From Comamonadaceae bacterium (lineage in GTDB: Bacteria; Pseudomonadota; Gammaproteobacteria; Burkholderiales; Burkholderiaceae_C), in NCBI GenBank assembly GCA_947476465.1, contig CANJQN010000045.1, forward strand, positions 1-37,511: DNA of 37,511 nt, in the 5' to 3' direction. The translations under genes were made by a program, and so were the position numbers. The notes under the pieces are model-generated. The model worked only from the letters and a program-made list of their open reading frames with translations. It had not been told where the DNA came from and searched no databases. Positions 31,591 through 37,511 of this stretch are shown one piece after another. Within the stretch, counting starts at the first letter, position 1, and the number at the start of each line of letters is the position of its first letter.

Positions 31591-34061
31591 TATTTTCCCT
31601 CCTGAATGCGCGGAGAGCGGCCGAGCGCCGCCTCCGCGTCAAGCACCACGCGTGTCACGGCCAGCAGCGTGTCTGGCGTGACGCTGATCGAATCGATTCC
31701 CATCGCCACCAGCGCCCGGGCGAAATCCGGGTCATCGGACGGCGCCTGCCCGCACAGGCCGACGTGGCGGTGGTTGCGCCGCGCACCGTCGATGGCCATG
31801 CGCAGCATCTGCTGGACGCCTGGGTCGCGCTCGTCGAAGTCGAACGCGACGACCTCGGAATCACGGTCGACGCCCAGCACCAGCTGCGTGAGGTCATTCG
31901 AGCCGATCGAGAAACCGTCGAAGATGCGCGCGAACGCGTCCACCTGGATCACATTGTTCGGGATCTCGCACATCACATAAACCTCAAGCCCATCCTCACC
32001 GCGGCGCAGGCCGTGGGCCGCCATCGCCGCGAGCACGCGTTCGCCCTCCTCCACGCGGCGGCAAAATGGGATCATCAGCTTGACGTTCGACAGGCCCATT
32101 TCGCCGCGCACCCGGCGCAGCGCCGCGCACTCCAGCGCAAACCCGTCCGCATAGGCGGGGTGGGCGTAACGCGACGCGCCGCGAAAGCCGATCATGGGGT
32201 TTTCTTCATGCGGCTCGAACGCCTGGCCGCCCAGCAGCCGGGCGTACTCGTTGGTCTTGAAATCAGACATCCGCACGATCACCGGCCGCGGATAAAACGC
32301 GGCCGCGATGGTGGCAATGCCCTCCGAGAGCTGGCGCACGAAATAGTCGCCGCCGCTGGCGAAGCCGGACCAAAGCCGCGAGAGTTGGGCGCGCACCTTC
32401 GCATCCTCCACCCGCTCGGGATGCGCCAGCGCCATCGGATGGGCCTGCACGTGTTCGGCCACGATGAACTCCATGCGCGCCAGGCCCACACCGTCGCTAG
32501 GCAAGGCGGCGGCCTGAAACGCGACGTCCGGGTTGCCGATGTTCATCATCAGGTGCGTCTGCGGCCGGGGCATGTCGCCGACGTCGATCTCCTCCCGTGT
32601 GAACGGCAGGCTGCCCGCGAACACCCGCCCCGCGCTGCCGCCTTCGCAGGCCACCGTGACGAGGTCGCCCGTGCGGATCGCGGTTGTCGCCGTGCCGCAG
32701 CCCACCACAGCCGGGATGCCCAGCTCACGCGCCACGATGGCCGCGTGGCAGGTGCGCCCTCCCCGGTTGGTGACGACCGCGCCCGCGGTCTTCATCACCG
32801 TGCCCCAGTCCGGCATGGTGGTGTCGGCCACCAGCACCTCGCCGGGGCGGAAGGCGCCGAGCTCGTCGACATGGGCCACCACACGCGCGGTGCCGACGGC
32901 GATGCGGCTGCCCACCGCCCGCCCTTCGGCCAGCACCGTCCCGCTGCCCTGCAGGCGGAAGGTTTCCATGCGGCCGGCCGCCTGGCGTGAGGCCACGGTT
33001 TCCGGGCGTGCCTGCACGATGTAGAGCTTGCCGTCGATGCCGTCCTTGGCCCATTCGACGTCCATCGGTGTCGGCGCGCCGGCGCGCGCGCTGTAATGCT
33101 CCTCGATGCGCATGGACGCCTCGGCCAGCTCGACGACCTCGGCATCCGTGAGGCAGTAACGCTCACGCTCCTGGGCAGCGGTGGGCACGTTGCGTGTGCT
33201 GTCGCGCCCCGCGGTGCTGGCGTAAACCATGCGAATTTCCTTGCCGCCCAGCTTGCGCCGCAGCACAGTGCGGTGGCCGCTGCGCAGGGTCGGCTTGAAG
33301 ACGTAAAACTCGTCGGGGTCCACGGTGCCCTGGACAACGTTCTCGCCCAGCCCCCAGGCGCCAGTGATGAACACCACGTCGCGAAAGCCGGTCTCGGTGT
33401 CGAGTGTGAAGCTCACGCCGCTGCAAGCGCGGTCGGCGCGCACCATTTTCATCACGCCCACCGACTGCCAGACCTTGAGGTGGTCGATCCCGCGGTCGGC
33501 TCGGTAGGCAATGGCACGGTCCATGAACAGGCTGGCGAAGCACTTTCGAACGCTGTCCAGCAACTGCGCCTCGCCGGACACGTTCAGGAAGGTCTCATGC
33601 TGGCCTGCGAAGCTGGCGTCCGGCAGGTCTTCGGCGGTCGCGGAGCTGCGCACGGCGGCCGTGACGTCCCGCCCGTGCAGCGCCTGCAACCTTCGCCAAC
33701 CCTGGATGATCTCGCTGACCATGTCACTTGGAAACGGCGCCTGCGAGACGATGTCGCGGGCCGCCCGTGCGCGCACCGCCAAGTCGTTCACATCGCGCAC
33801 GTCTATGCCCTCAAGCGCCTGCCGCAAGCGGGGCCATGCACCCGAGCGGTCGAGCACCTCGCGGTACGCATCCGCGGTGACGGCGAAGCCGCCGGGCACC
33901 CGAATGCCTGAGGAGCCCAATGCACGCACCATCTCACCCAAGGAGGCGTTCTTGCCGCCCACCAGCGGCACGTCGTCAATGCCCACCTCCTCGAACCAGC
34001 GCACCCACTTGCCGCCGCTGGTGGGCGTGGGCGCGTTGAGCTCTTGAGCGGCGAGGTCCAT
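31590..34061 (-). CDS. ppsA: Phosphoenolpyruvate synthase
   Basis: PpsA makes PEP, AMP and phosphate from pyruvate and ATP and feeds gluconeogenesis, fitting growth on organic acids. The 823-residue protein has the N-terminal ATP-binding domain (GGKNASLGEMVRAL, AVRSSATAEDLPDASFAGQ), the phosphohistidine domain with His439 in NRGGRTCHAAIVARELGI, and the C-terminal PEP/pyruvate barrel (ENPMIGFRGASRYAHP, VYVMCEIPNN, FSIGSNDLTQLVLGVDRDS, VGLCGQAPSDDPDFA). AGGAGA lies 5 bases before the ATG. The stop is fused to the CBS gene start. Confidence 0.96.
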   Translation of the reverse strand: MDLAAQELNAPTPTSGGKWVRWFEEVGIDDVPLVGGKNASLGEMVRALGSSGIRVPGGFAVTADAYREVLDRSGAWPRLRQALEGIDVRDVNDLAVRARAARDIVSQAPFPSDMVSEIIQGWRRLQALHGRDVTAAVRSSATAEDLPDASFAGQHETFLNVSGEAQLLDSVRKCFASLFMDRAIAYRADRGIDHLKVWQSVGVMKMVRADRACSGVSFTLDTETGFRDVVFITGAWGLGENVVQGTVDPDEFYVFKPTLRSGHRTVLRRKLGGKEIRMVYASTAGRDSTRNVPTAAQERERYCLTDAEVVELAEASMRIEEHYSARAGAPTPMDVEWAKDGIDGKLYIVQARPETVASRQAAGRMETFRLQGSGTVLAEGRAVGSRIAVGTARVVAHVDELGAFRPGEVLVADTTMPDWGTVMKTAGAVVTNRGGRTCHAAIVARELGIPAVVGCGTATTAIRTGDLVTVACEGGSAGRVFAGSLPFTREEIDVGDMPRPQTHLMMNIGNPDVAFQAAALPSDGVGLARMEFIVAEHVQAHPMALAHPERVEDAKVRAQLSRLWSGFASGGDYFVRQLSEGIATIAAAFYPRPVIVRMSDFKTNEYARLLGGQAFEPHEENPMIGFRGASRYAHPAYADGFALECAALRRVRGEMGLSNVKLMIPFCRRVEEGERVLAAMAAHGLRRGEDGLEVYVMCEIPNNVIQVDAFARIFDGFSIGSNDLTQLVLGVDRDSEVVAFDFDERDPGVQQMLRMAIDGARRNHRHVGLCGQAPSDDPDFARALVAMGIDSISVTPDTLLAVTRVVLDAEAALGRSPRIQEGK

Positions 34062-34160
34062 GGCGGTCTCCTGAGTTTGACCCCACTATGGACCGTTGCA
34101 CCCGCCGCGCGCATTGACCGATGTCAAGGCCATTGCGTTGCGCCCACTTGCGCTGGCGTC

Positions 34161-34209
34161 GGCGCTGGCGCAACAGCGGCGCGAGGGCTATGCCCCGGAA
34201 GGCGTGATT
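34161..34209. repeat. Dispersed core repeat, copy 2
   Basis: GGCGCTGGCGCAACAGCGGC followed by GCGAGGGCTATGCCCCGGAA and GGCGTGATT. Over about 45 bp it differs from copy 3 at only a few positions. It contains the stop codon (TAG, 34188-34190) and last codons of the leftward AbiEii remnant. Confidence 0.8.
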
Positions 34210-34463
34210 CCCAGTCGGTGGAACTCCTGGCGCAGCAGCGCAACGACCACGGCCAGATCCAGAGCCTCAAGTTGATTTTTTCTCTGGAAGGCAACCCATT
34301 GCGTTTGCTTCGCAGCATCCAGAGCGAAGACATCAGTCAAGCCCAGTGGTGTGGTTTTGGGCACCGCCAGTTGCCTGCGTGCGAACGTGGCCTCGATTGC
34401 GAGGCGCTGTTGCGTCGGGTCCAAAGCGCCCTCGGTGAGCAGTTCCGGCTCATGTCGTGACAC
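34188..34463 (-). pseudogene. AbiEii-like toxin, C-terminal remnant
   Basis: This 91-codon frame follows abiEi immediately, overlapping it by 14 bp. It encodes only the end of an AbiEii nucleotidyltransferase: FARRQLAVPKTTPLGLTDVF then KQTQWVAFQRKNQLEALDLA. The N-terminal nucleotidyltransferase domain with its catalytic aspartates is missing, so it cannot act as the toxin. The last codons (TPSGA and stop) come from the dispersed repeat at 34161-34209. The GTG at 34463 would allow translation of the stub, but this is doubtful. Confidence 0.72.
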
Positions 34464-35067
34464 TTTCCAGATAGGGCCGCATGACGTTGGCGACACGATT
34501 GACCACGGCGTAGTGCCAGAGCGCATCCATGGTCAGCTTGCGCTGTTCCCAGCCATCGCGCAGCGCCTCCAGCGCCACGTCCAGACCGATCTTGTTGCGG
34601 AACTTGAAGCAGTCGGCCACCGTCTTGGCCGCGTTGAACACAGGTACTGGCACGCCGTCAATCTCGATCGTTTCAATGCCTTCGCTCAGGGCCGGGCCTG
34701 ACATGCGCACCGCGCGCAGCGCTGGCTGGTCCAGACGGGGGGTGGGTGAGTGATGGGGGATCGCCATCCAGACCTCAAACGGCGCCTGGGTGCCGATGCC
34801 ATGGACGCGTAGCGCCGAGAGCAGACACACAACGCCACGCGGCACACGCAGAGCCACCTCGGCCAGGGATCTATGTTCGCTGAGCACGCGTCCTGGCAGG
34901 CTGTACACGCCACGGGCCACGCGCTCAAGCTTGCCAGCGGCGACCAGGCGGCTCAGCACGATGGTTGGCAGTGCCTGCGCTTTCAGATCGCGCGCGCGCA
35001 GTAGCGGCTGACGTCGAGCGAGTTCAAGTGCGGCGTGTTCGTGCGTTGAGTCTGGGCGTTGATTCAC
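34450..35067 (-). CDS. AbiEi-family antitoxin (type IV TA), toxin partner lost
   Basis: AbiEi antitoxins repress their own operon and protect against the AbiEii nucleotidyltransferase. This ~205-residue protein has the N-terminal winged helix (ALELARRQPLLRARDLKAQA, VAAGKLERVARGVYSLPG) and the C-terminal antitoxin part (VFNAAKTVADCFKFRNKIGL, LDALWHYAVVNRVANVMRPY-like end). The start is uncertain: the GTG at 35067 gives a family-like N-terminus, and a TTG at 35103 is possible. An AT-rich promoter-like stretch lies at 35080-35130. Only a C-terminal stub of the toxin remains downstream. Confidence 0.83.
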   Translation of the reverse strand: MNQRPDSTHEHAALELARRQPLLRARDLKAQALPTIVLSRLVAAGKLERVARGVYSLPGRVLSEHRSLAEVALRVPRGVVCLLSALRVHGIGTQAPFEVWMAIPHHSPTPRLDQPALRAVRMSGPALSEGIETIEIDGVPVPVFNAAKTVADCFKFRNKIGLDVALEALRDGWEQRKLTMDALWHYAVVNRVANVMRPYLESVTT

Positions 35068-35160
35068 CCGCAGAGTGTGTTGCGATATATAGTCATTTGT
35101 CAATAACCGACTAGATAAAGAAACATTTCCGATGGCTGAACTACCTTCGGAAAAAGCTCA

Positions 35161-35211
35161 GGCGCTGACGCAACAGCGGCTCGAGGGCTATGCCCCGGAA
35201 GGCATCATGCG
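35161..35211. repeat. Dispersed core repeat, copy 3
   Basis: GGCGCTGACGCAACAGCGGC is followed by TCGAGGGCTATGCCCCGGAA and GGCATCATGCG. It contains the stop (TAG, 35188-35190) and last codons of the leftward GST-like gene, giving the ending RMMPSGA. On the rightward strand it is in frame with an ATG at 35132 and would encode QQRLEGYAPEGIM; copy 2 would encode QQRREGYAPEGVI. Confidence 0.8.
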
Positions 35212-36117
35212 AAAGCCGGCGCGTGGAAAGTGGACATGGACCGTGCCAGCGCGCGCATCGGTTCGAGACAGCACGACCTCGCTGGGGCCCAGGCCCACCA
35301 GTACGCCCTCGCTGGGCTCCATGCCGTAGTCGGTGGCGGCGACGGCAATCGGCTGCCCCAGGGCGACCCCGACTTCTGCGAAGAAGCTCGTCGGCTCATG
35401 GCCTTGCGCCTGCGCGGCGATCGCGATCGCATCGGCCGAGGGCATTTCCTCGCTGCTGCCGTGCCCGAACGCCAGGACGCGCTCGTGCCATTGCAGCAGA
35501 CGCGTGTAGGGCGCCACCAGCGCCTGCGCCGGGGGCCCGCCCCGGCGCAGGTGCCAAAGGCACTGCGCGACGCTGAAATCGGCGATCGTGATCGGGCCTA
35601 GCAGGAAATCCTGGCCGGCGGCCAACTGCGCTTGCAGGCTGGCCAGATACTGGTTCAGGTTGGCGCCCGCATCGGCCGCCGTGAGCCGCGGCACGCTGGC
35701 CCGAAACGGCGTGCGGTCGGCGGCGATGGCGGCGCGTTCCTCTTGAGACAGATGGCCAAAGCGGTACTCGATGCAAGCCGGCTGCGAGACGAAGTCGATC
35801 ACGCTCCAGAAAAGGCTCCAATCGGCCCATTGCGCCAGCACCGGTGCCAGCGGAACCTCATCAGGGTGAAGCACGGGCCCCGCCAGCCGCTGATCAAGCA
35901 CGCGGGCGATGAGTGCGGAGTCGCACCAGATATCAGCGCCGATCTGCAAGGTGGGCGTGCGCCGGTAGCCACCCGTGAGGGCCACCACGTCAGGCTTGGG
36001 CATGAGCATCGGAATCTTGACCGAGCGCCAGTGCGCGGCCTTGCAGCCGAGAATCAGCCGGATTTTTTCGGCAAACGGCGAGAGGTCGAAGTGGTGGAGG
36101 ATGAGGTCTTGGGCCAT
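35188..36117 (-). CDS. Glutathione S-transferase-like protein with C-terminal extension
   Basis: The 309-residue protein has an N-terminal thioredoxin-fold GST domain (LILHHFDLSPFAEKIRLILG, RRTPTLQIGADIWCDSALIA with the glutathione-binding segment). An all-helical GST domain follows to about residue 230. The last ~80 residues (FFAEVGVALGQPIAVAATDY, VLVGLGPSEVVLSRTDARAG) are extra compared with a typical ~220-residue GST and look like a small beta domain. The final codons come from the dispersed repeat. Substrate unknown; it may be a reductive or conjugating enzyme. Confidence 0.85.
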   Translation of the reverse strand: MAQDLILHHFDLSPFAEKIRLILGCKAAHWRSVKIPMLMPKPDVVALTGGYRRTPTLQIGADIWCDSALIARVLDQRLAGPVLHPDEVPLAPVLAQWADWSLFWSVIDFVSQPACIEYRFGHLSQEERAAIAADRTPFRASVPRLTAADAGANLNQYLASLQAQLAAGQDFLLGPITIADFSVAQCLWHLRRGGPPAQALVAPYTRLLQWHERVLAFGHGSSEEMPSADAIAIAAQAQGHEPTSFFAEVGVALGQPIAVAATDYGMEPSEGVLVGLGPSEVVLSRTDARAGTVHVHFPRAGFRMMPSGA

Positions 36118-36287
36118 GGTTTGGGGCTTTTCTTGGTCAGGGATAGAACATTCTGCCGCCGTTGGTCAGATCGAAATAGTCCTGTCCTTCAGTGCGATGC
36201 GCGCGCCATCCCACTTCGCCTGCAGGTCAATCCGTCGGCCACCATAGCCTGGCCCTATTCCACTCCAGTATCCGAAATGCCCGGAAC

Positions 36288-36779
36288 ATGGCCCCGACAC
36301 AGCCCGTCGACATTGTTCCCTTTGACGCTGCGGAACACCTGAAGGACGAAAAAAGCATCGCCGCCTGCCTGAACGCCTCGCGCGAGATGAACGACCCCGC
36401 AGTGCTGCGCAATGCACTGAGCACCGTGGCGCGTGCGCGGAGCATGACGGACCTTGCGCAGGCCTGCGGGCTCGGGCGAGAAAGCCTCTACAAGGCACTC
36501 AGGCCCGGTGCTCAGCCCCGGTATGAGACCGTCCTGCGTGTGATGGAAGCACTGGGCGTTGAAATGGTTTTTCAGGCCAGACAGCAGCCTGGCACTGTCG
36601 CGAGGCAAGCCGCCGCCATGCTTGGTGCAACCAAGAAGGAGGCTGTCGAGCTTGTGCGTTCGAAGCTTGCGCCGAAGGACACCTCTCGGACGCGCAGGAC
36701 CAAACCCCCAGTAGGTGTCGAAAGAAAAAGCGCCGGGAAGGCGCTTGTTGCCATCTACAAGACCTGCAATGCGACGTAA
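36288..36779 (+). CDS. HI1420-type addiction-module antidote, orphan, with altered C-terminus
   Basis: Residues 1-100 match the short DNA-binding antidotes usually paired with a RelE/HigB-type toxin (FDAAEHLKDEKSIAACLNAS, ARSMTDLAQACGLGRESLYK, VLRVMEALGVEMVF). Family members normally end there. This one continues about 60 residues, through basic sequence and finally through the terminator and 3' end of the convergent Calx-beta gene. The original stop seems lost. No toxin gene precedes it; 36118-36287 is a short gap after the divergent GST gene. The function is therefore uncertain. Confidence 0.72.
   Translation: MAPTQPVDIVPFDAAEHLKDEKSIAACLNASREMNDPAVLRNALSTVARARSMTDLAQACGLGRESLYKALRPGAQPRYETVLRVMEALGVEMVFQARQQPGTVARQAAAMLGATKKEAVELVRSKLAPKDTSRTRRTKPPVGVERKSAGKALVAIYKTCNAT
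36728..36746 (-). terminator. Rho-independent terminator of the Calx-beta gene
   Basis: On the leftward strand AAGCGCC / GGCGCTT form 7 perfect pairs around TTCCC and are followed by TTTCTTTC. The hairpin starts 8 bp past the stop of the surface-protein gene. It lies inside the reading frame of the convergent antidote gene. Confidence 0.85.
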
Positions 36780-37511
36780 GCCTGATCTGAATCTAGCCCT
36801 GTGCCCAACACGCCGCCGGAACCATCCACAAAATTAAACTGTTTGTGTTGGCCCTGATGCACCGATGCCGCCCAGTAATTATCAAATTGCCAGCCTGGCA
36901 CTATCGCATTTTGTCTATTTGCCCATTCGTTACCCACACCGTTAAACGCATCCCACACCGCTGCCAAATCGTCATAGGTTGGATTAACTGCATCGCTGCC
37001 GCTAATCGCAGGGGTGCTCCCAATCGTCGTTTGGTAATAGCGATTGAATGCAACGATATTCTGGTCTTCCCATGGCGCACCGATCGTTGGCAGCGCAAGG
37101 TCTATGCCATTGAGGGTGGCGTAACGGTAGGTGTCGGTGGTGCCGAACAGGTTATCTGCGTTGGCGTCTACGGTGTTGCTCACGCCCGCACTATCGTGGT
37201 TGAACAGGCTGTCCAACACATCATGCGACGTACGGTCAGCCTCAGACGCGGTGCCATCTCCATTACGGTCCCAGTGGTAGTACCACGTGCCATCGACTTG
37301 CACCGGGGCGATCAATTTGCCGTAGCTGCCTAGGTCGATGACAGACTGACCTGCAGACTGTCTGTCCTCGATGGTGCCGGTGGCCACTGAAGTAGCGCCC
37401 AGTGTGTAGCCATCCCCTGCCAACACCGAGACCGTCAGGGTTTCAGGTGCCTCGGTTAGTTCGTCTGCAATGGCGTGAACGGCCAGGGTTGCGGTTGACG
37501 AACCGGCGGCG
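36755..37511 (-). CDS. Large Calx-beta surface/adhesin-like protein, C-terminal part
   Basis: The frame is open to the right edge, so the start is outside the window. The visible 251 residues begin with a Calx-beta-type repeat end (AIADELTEAPETLTVSVLAG, then GATSVATGTIEDR), a calcium-binding beta-sandwich found in large secreted proteins. A terminal domain follows with GTWYYHWDRNGDGTASEADR, TYRYATLNGIDLALPTIG, NPTYDDLAAVWDAFNG and the ending YVALQVL, a pattern I have seen at the end of secreted RTX-like proteins. No anchor motif is present. A strong terminator follows. The GC content is lower than in neighbouring genes. Confidence 0.8.
   Translation of the reverse strand, partial: AAGSSTATLAVHAIADELTEAPETLTVSVLAGDGYTLGATSVATGTIEDRQSAGQSVIDLGSYGKLIAPVQVDGTWYYHWDRNGDGTASEADRTSHDVLDSLFNHDSAGVSNTVDANADNLFGTTDTYRYATLNGIDLALPTIGAPWEDQNIVAFNRYYQTTIGSTPAISGSDAVNPTYDDLAAVWDAFNGVGNEWANRQNAIVPGWQFDNYWAASVHQGQHKQFNFVDGSGGVLGTGLDSDQAYVALQVL

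Overview
The window looks like chromosome from a high-GC betaproteobacterium of the order Burkholderiales, most likely family Comamonadaceae. This is inferred from gene style only: Bug-type solute receptors, TRAP transporters, a yejABEF-fabI block, and dispersed REP-like palindromes ending in GAACGG or GGATGAC. No rRNA or tRNA gene was seen.

Layout. Positions 1-148 are the end of an IS3-family insertion sequence. Positions 152-7764 are housekeeping-like: a hypothetical gene, arfB (ribosome rescue), a leftward yejABEF peptide ABC transporter and the divergent fabI. The yejE gene carries an in-frame array of 27-bp REP units that lengthens its N-terminus. Positions 7761-21802 are a 14-kb catabolic island with a GMC oxidoreductase, three TauD/TfdA-type dioxygenases, two amidohydrolases, a TRAP transporter, a 2-hydroxyacid dehydrogenase, an RraA-like aldolase, a Bug receptor, an alpha/beta hydrolase, a GntR/UTRA regulator and an HpcH-type aldolase. 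It is bounded by two ~260-bp direct repeats of the fabI 3' end, so it probably arrived by recombination at fabI.

Positions 22112-24937 hold a Bug receptor and a frameshifted FMN-dependent 2-hydroxyacid dehydrogenase between two REP-type tandem arrays. A class III PLP amino-acid decarboxylase follows (24948-27215).

The most interesting part is 27899-31096, a leftward cluster with two apparent selenoproteins. A redoxin-like gene (27899-28999) and a UGSC-family gene (29136-29663) are each cut in two by an in-frame TGA exactly at the redox-active position (Y-TGA-G-C and D-TGA-G-S-C). Each TGA is followed, 20 and 18 nt later, by the apical loop of a good SECIS-like hairpin. The UGSC gene is translationally coupled (ATGA) to a 478-aa protein with a thioredoxin-like CPTC motif. 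A conventional annotation would split both genes or call them pseudogenes.

To the right lie ppsA with a coupled CBS-domain gene, a decayed AbiE toxin-antitoxin pair, a glutathione S-transferase-like gene, an orphan HI1420-type antidote gene and the C-terminus of a large Calx-beta surface protein that runs off the right edge. A 25-50-bp sequence recurs at or near the 3' ends of three leftward genes here (31164, 34161, 35161).
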